Shown here: in pieces, positions 52,868 through 60,787 of the stretch
How positions within the stretch are numbered: the stretch's first letter is position 1
Layout of the letters: each line of letters opens with the position of its first letter
Origin: Iodidimonas muriae
GTDB lineage: Bacteria; Pseudomonadota; Alphaproteobacteria; Sphingomonadales; Rhodothalassiaceae
Assembly (NCBI RefSeq): GCF_014647255.1
Contig: NZ_BMOV01000001.1
Location: forward strand, 302,275-366,274
Reading direction: 5' to 3'
DNA: 64,000 nucleotides
The notes under the pieces: generated by a model
Seen by the model: only the letters and a program-made list of their open reading frames with translations
Told to the model about the DNA's origin: nothing
Databases searched by the model: none
Made by a program: the position numbers and the translations under genes

Positions 52868-53698
52868 ATGACAGACTATGATATCGACGCCTGCGTGCGT
52901 GCCATTCGTGAACGCCATTCCGGGCCTTTTCCCAAATCCGCGCTGATTTTGGGCAGTGGATTGGGGCGCTTTGGCGAAACCATGCAGATGGATAGCGTCA
53001 TTCCTTATGGCGATATTCCCGGTTTTCCCGTGTCCACCGTGGCCGGTCATTCGGGCAAGTTGCTGATTGGCTCGATCAATGGGGCGCCGCTGGTATGTAT
53101 GCAGGGGCGTATGCATCTTTATGAAGGATATCCGGCCCACCGGCTGGCCATTCCCATCCGCACGCTGAAGGCCCTTGGAGTGGAACAGATCGTTATCACC
53201 AATGCCGCGGGCAGCACCCATCTGGATATGGGACCGGGGTCTTTGATGATGATCGAGGATCATATCAATTTTTCGGGCCAGAATCCGTTGATCGGCCCCA
53301 ATGATGATCGTTTTGGCGACCGCTTTTTCGATATGTCCGATGCGTGGAATGCCGACCTGCGCGGCCAGTTGCAGGCGGCGGCAAAAGCCGAAGATGTGAC
53401 GCTTCATTCCGGTGTGTATCTGCAAGTGGCGGGGCCGAATTTTGAAACGCCTGCGGAAGTGCGGATGTTCGCGCAATGGGGGGCAGATGCCATTGGTATG
53501 TCCACAGTGCCGGAATGTCTTGTGGCCCATCATGCGGGGATGAAAGTGGCGGGCATTTCAGTGGTGACCAATCTGGCGGCAGGCATTGCCAAACATGCCC
53601 TGAGCCATGATGAAACCATTACGGAAGCCAACAAGGCCTTTGAAAATATGCAGCGTCTTTTGGCGCGTTTCTTTGCCGATGGCCATAAGGTTGCGTAA
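52868..53698 (+). CDS. punA: Purine nucleoside phosphorylase
   Basis: 276 residues from the ATG at 52868, with GGAG 9 bases upstream; the frame extends to a TTG at 52853. This is the trimeric (low-molecular-mass) PNP family: LILGSGLGRFGETM, VSTVAGHSGKLLIG, CMQGRMHLYEGYP, ITNAAGSTHLDMGPGSLM, the Glu of GPNFETPAEVRM, and SVVTNLAAGIA. It phosphorolyses inosine, guanosine and their deoxy forms to base and (deoxy)ribose 1-phosphate, the substrate for DeoB encoded next door. It follows gntR by 50 bases and is probably cotranscribed with it. Confidence 0.94.
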   Translation: MTDYDIDACVRAIRERHSGPFPKSALILGSGLGRFGETMQMDSVIPYGDIPGFPVSTVAGHSGKLLIGSINGAPLVCMQGRMHLYEGYPAHRLAIPIRTLKALGVEQIVITNAAGSTHLDMGPGSLMMIEDHINFSGQNPLIGPNDDRFGDRFFDMSDAWNADLRGQLQAAAKAEDVTLHSGVYLQVAGPNFETPAEVRMFAQWGADAIGMSTVPECLVAHHAGMKVAGISVVTNLAAGIAKHALSHDETITEANKAFENMQRLLARFFADGHKVA

Positions 53699-53742
53699 TC
53701 GGCACAGGGAGGGAGGAAGCCGAAGGGGGCCGGGATCTGGTG

Positions 53743-54042
53743 CTAAAAGCTGAGTTTGCAGCAGCCCAGATCAATGGCATCGCCTTCGGTTGCATTATGG
53801 ACGCCTTTGGTCAGGCGGTAAGCCACGGCTTTGCCTTGCCGTTCGCTTTCCAATAACCCGCCTTCACGCAAAACCTTCAGGTGGTGGGACAGCAAATTCT
53901 GTTCCATCGCCAGATGTTCGTTAATGTCCTTGACGATCATCGGGCCATCGGTCAATAGCCGCACAATGGCAAGGCGGGTGGGATCGGCCAGCAGTTTTAG
54001 TCGATCAACGCAGGCAGTGGTGGGCAGGGATGGTGTTGTCAT
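53743..54042 (-). CDS. ArsR-family HTH regulator
   Basis: 99 residues with the ArsR/SmtB winged helix: LKLLADPTRLAIVRLLTDGP, then the recognition helix in AMEQNLLSHHLKVLREGG and the wing ESERQGKAVAYRL. The classical alpha-3 ELCVC metal site is absent (the segment reads MIVKDINEHL). The C-terminus ends in LGCCKLSF, with vicinal cysteines that might bind As(III)/Sb(III) or be redox active. It follows pstB by 61 bases on the same strand, so it may belong to the pst operon. Confidence 0.88.
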   Translation of the reverse strand: MTTPSLPTTACVDRLKLLADPTRLAIVRLLTDGPMIVKDINEHLAMEQNLLSHHLKVLREGGLLESERQGKAVAYRLTKGVHNATEGDAIDLGCCKLSF

Positions 54043-54103
54043 CAGGTTCCCGTTCTTTCATAGGGCGCATCCGCCCGATTATGTCGCCCGGTTGGCCATG
54101 ACA

Positions 54104-54913
54104 TTAGCCAAGGCGGCCCGAAAAATAATCCCGACCTTCGGCGCTTTGAGGGGTGTGGAGTAAAGCCGTTGCCGGCCCCGCTTCTGCGACATATCCACAG
54201 CCATTTTTCACCCAGAATAATGCCATATCGTCGGCAAGGCGCTGAGCCTGCGCCATGTTATGCGTCACCAACACCAGGCTCAACCGTTGTTTAAGCGATT
54301 TCAGCAGCGTTTCCACCTTTTCCGTGGCCAAGGGATCGAGCGCGCTGCATGGTTCATCCAGCAAAAGGATATGCGGCTCTAACGCCAAGGCACGGGCCAG
54401 ACACAGCCTTTGTTGCTGGCCGCCGGATAAAAGGGTGGCGTTACAGTCCAGCCGGTCTTTCACTTCATCCAGCAACCCCACGGCTTCAAGTGCGCTTTCC
54501 ATCCGCTCGGCACAGTGGGCGCGATTGGGCCCGAAATGTTCAAAAATGGGGATTTCCATATTGCGGCGGATGGATAAAGGGAAAGGCGTGGGCCTTTGGA
54601 AGATCATCGCCACCCGCCTGCGCAGATCCTCCAAGGGCATGGGATGATCGTGCAAAGAAGTGCCAAACAACCGCACATCGCCGCTAACGGTGCAGCCCGG
54701 TATCGTTTCATCAAGGCGGTTCAGTGCCGTCAGAAAACTGGATTTACCGCAGCCTGATGGCCCGACAATGGCGGTGATGCTGTTGGGGCGCACCTTTAAA
54801 GACACATCGCACAATGCACGCTTGCCGTGATAGGCAACATTTAATGCGCTGGTTTCCAGTGCATAAGGACTGGTTTCAAGTGCATAAGGACTGGCGGGGG
54901 CATCAGCAACCAT
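54104..54913 (-). CDS. pstB: Phosphate ABC transporter ATP-binding protein
   Basis: 269 residues from the ATG at 54913, with GGAGAG 5 bases upstream inside the end of pstA; the frame extends to 54949. Walker A is GPSGCGKSS, Q-loop FQRPTPFPLSI, signature LSGGQQQRLCLARALA, Walker B ILLLDEPCSALDP and switch His LVLVTHNMAQAQRLAD. It powers phosphate uptake. The N-terminus contains a duplicated SPYALET heptapeptide arising from a 21-base tandem repeat. Fourth gene of pstS-pstC-pstA-pstB; no phoU follows. Confidence 0.94.
   Translation of the reverse strand: MVADAPASPYALETSPYALETSALNVAYHGKRALCDVSLKVRPNSITAIVGPSGCGKSSFLTALNRLDETIPGCTVSGDVRLFGTSLHDHPMPLEDLRRRVAMIFQRPTPFPLSIRRNMEIPIFEHFGPNRAHCAERMESALEAVGLLDEVKDRLDCNATLLSGGQQQRLCLARALALEPHILLLDEPCSALDPLATEKVETLLKSLKQRLSLVLVTHNMAQAQRLADDMALFWVKNGCGYVAEAGPATALLHTPQSAEGRDYFSGRLG
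54849..54890. repeat. 21-bp tandem duplication in the pstB 5' end
   Basis: Two adjacent 21-base units (54849-54869 and 54870-54890) differ at one base (C57/A78 by window position 54857/54878). They encode SPYALET twice, in frame, directly before the conserved ABC domain. The addition seems recent because the copies are still nearly identical. Confidence 0.85.
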
Positions 54914-55754
54914 TGGGCTCTCCACGACGGCGATTGCGCATATGGCCAAGGGCCATGATCGCCAGATTGATGATCAGCAGCAGCGCCACCAATACAGCAG
55001 CAGATTTATAGGCATTGGTCGATCCTCCGGGCACGTTCATGGCCAGATCGAAAATATGGACGGAAAGGGCGCGGCCGGAATCGAACACCGATCCGGGCAT
55101 GCGGGCAACATAGCCGCTGGTAAACACCAAGGCGGCGGTTTCCGCCAAAGCCCGTCCGATGCCTAAAACAAGCCCGGTGCTAAGGCCGGGCAGGGCAGCA
55201 GGCAGCAAGATGTGCCCCATTATGGTGGTGCGCGATAATCCCAAGGCTTGCGCCGAGCGGTGATAATAAGCGGGCAGGCTGCGCAAGCTGTGTTCCACCG
55301 AGCGGATGAGAAATGGCAAAATCATGACTGCCAAAGTCAAGGCACCCGTCAGGATGGAAACGCGAAACCCCAGATATTGGGCAAAGACAGCATTGCCAAA
55401 CAGCCCGAATATGATGGAGGGCACACCAGCAAGGGTATCAAGGCTTTGGCGGATCAATCGGGAAATGCGCGGATAAACATGGCATAATTCGCTCAGGAAC
55501 ATGCCCGCAAGCAACCCCAAAGGGGCCGCAATCACGATGCTGAGGCTGATGATATAGAGGGTCGCCACCAGCACACTGCGGATGCCGCCGCTGCGTCCGG
55601 CATTGAGCGGGTTCTGGATAAGGAACGCCAGATCGATCCCCGCCAGACCACGCCATAAAATGTCGCCCAAAATCCACAGGAACAAGGCCGCCAGCAAGAA
55701 CGCTCCGCCGGCAAAAGAGGTGGCAAGAATGCGGTTGGAAACAGAGCGCTTCAT
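54903..55754 (-). CDS. pstA: Phosphate ABC transporter permease
   Basis: 283 residues with six membrane helices and the inner-membrane permease EAA-like loop AQALGLSRTTIMGHILLPAALPG. IRSVLVATLYIISLSIVIAA and LDTLAGVPSIIFGLFGNAVF match PstA. It forms the channel with PstC. It overlaps pstC by 4 bases at its start and pstB by 11 bases at its end, so the genes are translationally coupled. Confidence 0.93.
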   Translation of the reverse strand: MKRSVSNRILATSFAGGAFLLAALFLWILGDILWRGLAGIDLAFLIQNPLNAGRSGGIRSVLVATLYIISLSIVIAAPLGLLAGMFLSELCHVYPRISRLIRQSLDTLAGVPSIIFGLFGNAVFAQYLGFRVSILTGALTLAVMILPFLIRSVEHSLRSLPAYYHRSAQALGLSRTTIMGHILLPAALPGLSTGLVLGIGRALAETAALVFTSGYVARMPGSVFDSGRALSVHIFDLAMNVPGGSTNAYKSAAVLVALLLIINLAIMALGHMRNRRRGEPNGC

Positions 55755-56608
55755 GGGGCTTTGTCCGTGCCGTCGCTTTTAAATCCCGCCGCCATGACAA
55801 TGACCAATGTTATCAGCATCACCAAAAGCCCGCTCATGAACAAGGCCGCGCGATGTGCCTCCAGCGCATAGCCCATTTCAAGGGCGATATTGGCGGTCAG
55901 TGTGCGGACAGGGTCTAAAAGCGATGTGGGAATATGCACCACATTGCCGGCCACCATCATCACCGCCATGGTTTCTCCCAAAGCGCGGGCAAGGGCCAAT
56001 AATATGCCAGTAACAATACCGGGGCGGGCCTGGGGCAGAATGATGGTGCGCAGGATCGTGCCGCGCCCCAGTCCGAGAGCGCGTCCGCTTTGCACCGTTG
56101 CCATTGGCACGCTTTTAATGGCCAGTAGGGAAAACACCGTCAAGGTGGGGGCGATCATGATGGCCAGCACAATGCCTGCCGTTAACAGACTGGTGCCGGG
56201 CGGTGAGAGATGCACCATGATGGGGACCAATGTCACCAGCCCCCAAAGGCCAAACACCACCGAAGGAATGCCGGCCATCACTTCGATCAGCTTTTGTCCG
56301 AATGCCGCTATTTTGGGTGGCGCATAAACGCTGAGATAAAATGCGGTTGCCAGCCCCAGCGGCGCCGCCAGAAGCAACGCCAGAAAGCTGACGGACAGGC
56401 TGCCGACAAGAATGGCCAGCAAGCCGAACCCACCCATAGAGGGGCGCCAATCCGTACTGGTTAAAAGCGTGCTCAGGGACGTATGGTGCAGGACCGGCCA
56501 ACTTTCCATGCTGATGAACAAAACAATGAACAACAGCAAAACACCAGACAGAAGGCCCGCGGCCATCAGCCCTATGGACAGCAACCGGTCAGCGCTTTGG
56601 CGGGACAA
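55751..56608 (-). CDS. pstC: Phosphate ABC transporter permease
   Basis: About 285 residues, six membrane helices, EAA-like loop GRALGLGRGTILRTIILPQARPG and the PstC-type EVMAGIPSVVFGLWGLVTLVP. The start is unclear: TTG codons at 56614 and 56608 are in frame, and GGAG in the pstS 3' end suits 56608; the first ATG would be at residue 17. It overlaps the end of pstS by about 20 bases. It works with PstA as the phosphate channel. Confidence 0.9.
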   Translation of the reverse strand: MSRQSADRLLSIGLMAAGLLSGVLLLFIVLFISMESWPVLHHTSLSTLLTSTDWRPSMGGFGLLAILVGSLSVSFLALLLAAPLGLATAFYLSVYAPPKIAAFGQKLIEVMAGIPSVVFGLWGLVTLVPIMVHLSPPGTSLLTAGIVLAIMIAPTLTVFSLLAIKSVPMATVQSGRALGLGRGTILRTIILPQARPGIVTGILLALARALGETMAVMMVAGNVVHIPTSLLDPVRTLTANIALEMGYALEAHRAALFMSGLLVMLITLVIVMAAGFKSDGTDKAP

Positions 56609-57449
56609 AAGCAAGGCTCCGGATTAGCGCATCGGCGGAATCGGATTGCGCATAGGCAATAAAATCTGCGGCTTTGGGGGAGGATGTGTCCTTTGTCACA
56701 AAATTCAGGGCGCGAGTCATGGGGAAACGGCCATCAGCCACATGGGCGGTGCTGGCGGCAATGCCATCAAGATGGAGTAGCTTGATGGCATTGCCATGTT
56801 CAATGGCGGTTTCCGCCGTGCCGATAGAGACATAGCCAATGGCCGAAGGATTGGCGGCCACGGTTTTGATGCCTTGTTCATTGTCGCCGATCACCACGTC
56901 GGGGCGGATATCGTCGTCCGACAGCCCAAAATATTTCAAGAATATTTCCAAAGTGGAACGGCCTTGCGCCTTATGGACCAGAACCACCTTTTGGTCGGGG
57001 CCACCAAAGGCCGACCAATTGGCAATCTTGCGGGTATAAAGGGCGCTGGTTTGATCGCTTGTCAGGCCGTCAACAGGATTGGTCTTGTGTACGATCAAGG
57101 CAACGCCATCACGGGCGACCAGATGGCTTACAAGATCGGATTCGGTTGGCTTCAGCGCCCGGCTGACCATGCCGATATCGGCAAGTCCGCGGCGGATATC
57201 GGAAATGCCGCGCGAAGAGCCGCCGGTTTCCACATCAATGCGGGTTCCCGGATGGGCTTTTTCATAAGCGCGGGCCAGCTCGGCTGCTAAAGGGGCAATG
57301 GTGGACGAGCCGGTTAGCAAAATGCGATTTTGCTCTCCATGTCCGCTTTCGGGAATGAAGCCATATAGAATGGCAGCGGCCAAGGCGAAAGCAGCGCCAA
57401 ATTTTGCCAGAGTTTTGGGCGACACAATAGACCTGTAAGATGAGACCAT
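56589..57449 (-). CDS. pstS: Phosphate ABC transporter substrate-binding protein
   Basis: 286 residues with an N-terminal signal/anchor (AAFALAAAILYGFIPESG). The phosphate-site pattern is present: LLTGSSTIAPLAAELARAY, VETGGSSRGISDIRRG, KAQGRSTLEIFLKYF and NPSAIGYVSIG. It binds phosphate in the periplasm. A GTG at 57425 with AGG upstream is an alternative start (278 residues). The gene lies 75 bases downstream of the SCO gene, with an ATCAA-N6-TTGAT palindrome in the gap. I see no Pho box (CTGTCAT repeats). Confidence 0.9.
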   Translation of the reverse strand: MVSSYRSIVSPKTLAKFGAAFALAAAILYGFIPESGHGEQNRILLTGSSTIAPLAAELARAYEKAHPGTRIDVETGGSSRGISDIRRGLADIGMVSRALKPTESDLVSHLVARDGVALIVHKTNPVDGLTSDQTSALYTRKIANWSAFGGPDQKVVLVHKAQGRSTLEIFLKYFGLSDDDIRPDVVIGDNEQGIKTVAANPSAIGYVSIGTAETAIEHGNAIKLLHLDGIAASTAHVADGRFPMTRALNFVTKDTSSPKAADFIAYAQSDSADALIRSLAFVPPKR

Positions 57450-57507
57450 AAGGCGGTTTTGCCTGAGAGATGATCTCTAACTTAGATCGGAACCAATGCC
57501 AATTGAC

Positions 57508-57523
57508 ATCAATGTGAATTGAT
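57508..57523. promoter_or_regulatory. Palindrome ATCAAT-GTGA-ATTGAT upstream of pstS
   Basis: A perfect 6+4+6 inverted repeat, also readable as ATCAA-N6-TTGAT, in the 75-base gap between the sco stop (57525) and pstS. The arrangement resembles operators of ArsR/SmtB-family repressors, and an ArsR gene lies at the far end of the same operon. Binding is inferred. Confidence 0.45.
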
Positions 57524-57524
57524 T

Positions 57525-58205
57525 TCAAGAGTCCTTGCGTTTTACCCGGCTGGCAAGGGCGCTGGCCATCAGGCTCGGCGGCGTTTGCGGAGAGAAATGC
57601 GTCAAATATGCTCCGTCCGGTCCCATCAGCATGATGTTGGTGCTGTGGTCGATCAGATAGGTGCTGTATGCATCGGCTTCGGTTTTGGAAAACCGCACCG
57701 CATAGGCTGTGGCCATGCGCTTGATATCGGGCAACGGGCCGGTAAGCCCGGTGATACGTGGATGAAAGCTTTGAAGATAATCGGAAAGGGCATCCGGCGT
57801 ATCGCGCTCTGGGTCCAGCGTGACGAAAACCGGTTCAATGGCTGAAACCAGATCGGGATATTTTTTTTCCATGTCATAAAGGGCGTTGGAGACGGCCAGA
57901 AGCGACATGGGGCAAACATCGGGGCAGAAGGTATAACCAAAGACCATCAACATATATTTGCCGCGAAAATCATCGGCGGAAACCGGTTTTCCATCGGTGC
58001 CGGTCAGAATGAAGGGGCCGCCCACAGGGGCATCCAGATCTACCTCCATATCCGCTTTTGGAAGCGCATCCGCATTGGTGGCAAGGGCCGTCTCTGACGA
58101 CCGGTTGTTTATATAAAGATAAAAGCCCACGGCCAGAATGATGGCAACGCCGAGGATGAGAAGCCCCATCCCCCGCCGTGATTTCTTTGGCATGTCTTTG
58201 TTCAT
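57525..58205 (-). CDS. SCO1/SenC-family copper chaperone/thioredoxin-like protein
   Basis: 226 residues. An N-terminal membrane helix (~12-32) anchors a periplasmic thioredoxin-like domain. The copper site is complete: Cys94 and Cys98 in YTFCPDVCPMS, and His187 in LIDHSTNIMLMGPDG. SCO proteins deliver copper to CuA oxidases or act as thiol-redox factors. Here it overlaps the cytochrome-PBP fusion gene by 4 bases (ATGA), with no cytochrome oxidase genes nearby, so its client is probably a product of this cluster. Confidence 0.92.
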   Translation of the reverse strand: MNKDMPKKSRRGMGLLILGVAIILAVGFYLYINNRSSETALATNADALPKADMEVDLDAPVGGPFILTGTDGKPVSADDFRGKYMLMVFGYTFCPDVCPMSLLAVSNALYDMEKKYPDLVSAIEPVFVTLDPERDTPDALSDYLQSFHPRITGLTGPLPDIKRMATAYAVRFSKTEADAYSTYLIDHSTNIMLMGPDGAYLTHFSPQTPPSLMASALASRVKRKDS

Positions 58206-59923
58206 GGAACGATCCAGTCGCTAACCGGGACAACGCCTTTGCGGTTGCTATCATCAAAGCGCACGATCAAGGCGCCTTTCGAGCCAAAGCGCTGGCCCGG
58301 CCCTAGGGAAAGGCGCGGATGGGGGCCGGGATCGAACGCGGTGCCGATATTATGCTCGATCAATTCCAGCAAATAGGCCCCATAATAATCGCTCAGCATA
58401 TGTTCGACAGCGAACTGTATGGATTTCATGGAATAATAGGCCTGCAACTGCATAGGCCAATCGGGAATGGCCAAACGGCGGGCCCGTAGCCACGCACGGA
58501 TGCGATAAGAATCCGCATGATATGCACTGGGCTTGTCATAAGGATAAGTGGCCAACAACAAGGCCCGCTTCGATGCATCCACGTCTTTGCGAACAGCGTC
58601 GATGGCGGTTGAAGCCACATAGATGGGGCGTTTTTCATCCGCTTTTATACTGTTTAACGCCTTTGCTGCGGCATCCACATGATGGCCTGGCCAGATCACC
58701 AGCGTATCGAAGGACTTTTTATCCTTCAAAGCCCGCTCAATGGCTTTGGTCAATGCTTTGGCCGACTTGACCTTTTTGGTTTTTAGCGAGGCATTTTCCA
58801 GCTTTGTATCAAGGACTGCGCTGAATTCCGCGGCAGGGCGTGCTCCTTCTGCATCATCGCTATGGATTTGCAGGATACGGCCCACTTTTTCTGTGCCGGC
58901 CAGATGGGTAGCCAGAACATCGGCTTCCAGCATCAACCCGCGCGAGAAATAGATGGTGAAGCTGTCTTCTCCCACTTTATCAGCGGGAAGGTCGGTGACA
59001 GGTAAAATGCAAGGCACGCGCTTTTCATCGCAAAAATTGGCGACGGGGGTATAATCGCCTTCCACCAAGGCACTGGCCACAAAAAATACCGGATGGTCCT
59101 GATAAAGGGCATCCAGTTGCGCTTGCCATGTGTTTTCGCTACCGGTCAAACGCCATACGCTCACATCCCATTCCCGATAGGAATCGAGAAATTCAGACCG
59201 GTAATAAGGGGAATAGCCGGGGCGTGCCAGATCGGTGCGAATGTCTTTATTGATCCAATCTGCATAAGCGGTGACGAGGCTGGAAAAGGCCTCCGCCCGC
59301 TCGTCGGACACATCACCAGCGATGATGGTCGCCACCTGCAACCGCTTTTCGCTGACGCCTTTATCAACATCCGCATAATTGCTTTTTAAAAAGGCGGTCA
59401 GATTGGCCACATCCGCATCAGACAGCGCATAGCGGGGCATGATAAAATCGAGCTCACGGCCCGCAGGGTCAATGCCTGCACGAATGGCATGGCCCAGACT
59501 TTTCTGATCATAGGCTTCGCGCAGCCGCCCACGGCGGGCGCCATCAACAAAGAGTGGCCCTTGCGGTTCCTTGTAATATTCCTTGAACCGCTCATTGCGC
59601 AGGGCCCGATTGGAAACGCGGTCCTCGAACAAATAGGATGCGGTGATGGGAGGGACATAGGTACCCCCTTCGCTGGACCCCATACCGGATGGGCGATGGC
59701 AACTGACGCAGGTCATCTGACTGCCATCAATGCTGAGATCGCCTGCTGTGACACCTGAAATCGGAGCGCCATCGGCCCCGATCCCTTCATAATAAAGTGC
59801 CCGGCCCAAAGTGATATCGCCTTTGTCAGCGGTGTTGTTTTGCGCCGTAGCGGAAGGGAACGCGCCCGTTGCAACAGCGCCGAGAAGCGCGGAACAAAGC
59901 GAAAAAATACGAAGAGATGTCAC
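58202..59923 (-). CDS. Cytochrome c domain fused to a type-1 periplasmic-binding (ABC substrate-binding-like) domain
   Basis: 573 residues. A signal peptide (about 1-28, ending SATAQ) leads into a single-haem cytochrome c domain with CVSCH at residues 72-76 and a likely axial Met162 in FIMPRYALSDADVANLTAFL. From about residue 196 (RLQVATIIAGDVSDERAEAF) to ~545 it has the alternating beta-alpha pattern of a type-1 periplasmic binding protein (VGRILQIHSDDAEGARPAAE, FDTLVIWPGHHVDAA, RPIYVASTAID). No ABC permease is adjacent. The architecture suggests a ligand-sensing or ligand-binding electron carrier. Function is unknown; both domain calls are from motif reading. Confidence 0.8.
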   Translation of the reverse strand: MTSLRIFSLCSALLGAVATGAFPSATAQNNTADKGDITLGRALYYEGIGADGAPISGVTAGDLSIDGSQMTCVSCHRPSGMGSSEGGTYVPPITASYLFEDRVSNRALRNERFKEYYKEPQGPLFVDGARRGRLREAYDQKSLGHAIRAGIDPAGRELDFIMPRYALSDADVANLTAFLKSNYADVDKGVSEKRLQVATIIAGDVSDERAEAFSSLVTAYADWINKDIRTDLARPGYSPYYRSEFLDSYREWDVSVWRLTGSENTWQAQLDALYQDHPVFFVASALVEGDYTPVANFCDEKRVPCILPVTDLPADKVGEDSFTIYFSRGLMLEADVLATHLAGTEKVGRILQIHSDDAEGARPAAEFSAVLDTKLENASLKTKKVKSAKALTKAIERALKDKKSFDTLVIWPGHHVDAAAKALNSIKADEKRPIYVASTAIDAVRKDVDASKRALLLATYPYDKPSAYHADSYRIRAWLRARRLAIPDWPMQLQAYYSMKSIQFAVEHMLSDYYGAYLLELIEHNIGTAFDPGPHPRLSLGPGQRFGSKGALIVRFDDSNRKGVVPVSDWIVP

Positions 59924-59937
59924 AATCCGGGGTTCCT

Positions 59938-60657
59938 TTATCGTGCGGCCGTTTCATGCTGAAGAACGGTGGTGAATTCTTTGACCAGAGCCGCTTTGCT
60001 CAGCAATCCGTCCAGCCGTGTCCACTCATCACCAGCCTTGCTGCGCAGATAGGTATAGGGGCGATGGTAAATCTTGTTATTGCTTTCCAAAAGCGCATCG
60101 AAATTCCCGATCACCGTCCGGATATCTGCGAGTGAACCGGTAAGAAAGGTCCAGTTTTCGCCAGCATTATATCGCTGTGCATAGCGGGCCAATCTTTCGG
60201 GCGTATCATATTCAGGATCGATGGAGATAGAAAGCAACCGGGTTCCGGGGGCAAGGTCTGCCATTTCATGGGAGGCTTGGGAGAAACTGGCCGACAAAAC
60301 CGGGCAAACCGTAGCGCAACTGGTGAAAATGAATTGCAAAGCCACCGGGCCGGGCTGATCCAGCATATCCTTGAGAGAGCGGGCCGTTCCCGATTGATCG
60401 TAAAGCGTTACATCGGGGGTGCGATAAGCCGCGCTGGTAACCTTGTAATTGGCACTGGGCTTGGCTGGTCCATCGAACATGATGAATTTTTGTGAGCCAT
60501 GCCCCATTTCATGCGCGCCCGATTTCATATCATGGCCCTTGTGCATGTCATGGCCAGCATGGGCATCTTGCGCTGCGGCGGGAAGAGCAAACAGAAAAAG
60601 CGGGGCGGCCAAGGAAAGAGCGAAAAGCCCCGAACGGCGGTTGTGGGAAATCGTCAT
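59938..60657 (-). CDS. SCO-family protein with His/Met-rich copper-binding N-terminus
   Basis: 239 residues. A signal peptide (~1-29) is followed by a copper-binding stretch, residues 32-54, with repeated HDM/GH motifs (HAGHDMHKGHDM). The thioredoxin-like SCO domain carries Cys114 and Cys118 in FTSCATVCPV. The usual DHS histidine region is replaced by KIYHRPYTYL, with His198 as the likely third ligand. The mature protein looks like a copper-loading factor for a secreted oxidase. AAGGAAGGA precedes the ATG. It is 14 bases before the cytochrome-PBP gene and behind a terminator (60738-60765). Confidence 0.88.
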   Translation of the reverse strand: MTISHNRRSGLFALSLAAPLFLFALPAAAQDAHAGHDMHKGHDMKSGAHEMGHGSQKFIMFDGPAKPSANYKVTSAAYRTPDVTLYDQSGTARSLKDMLDQPGPVALQFIFTSCATVCPVLSASFSQASHEMADLAPGTRLLSISIDPEYDTPERLARYAQRYNAGENWTFLTGSLADIRTVIGNFDALLESNNKIYHRPYTYLRSKAGDEWTRLDGLLSKAALVKEFTTVLQHETAAR

Positions 60658-60737
60658 GTGCGTCCTTCCTTCAGATAAAAGATCGTCTATTGGTTTAGAG
60701 GTCGTCTGGAATAAAGAAGCCCGTCTTGAAAATTTGC

Positions 60738-60765
60738 AAAAAACTGCCGGGCCGAAGCCCGACAG
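60738..60765 (-). terminator. Rho-independent terminator with UUCG tetraloop
   Basis: On the minus strand CTGTCGGGC-TTCG-GCCCGGCAG is a 9-bp stem (one G-U pair) closed by the very stable UUCG loop and followed by six T. It lies 22 bases after the stop of the 644-residue protein. It therefore splits the copper cluster into an upstream MCO unit and a downstream SCO-cytochrome-SCO unit, or reduces expression of the latter. Confidence 0.92.
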
Positions 60766-60787
60766 TCTGAATATTTAAGCGCAAACC

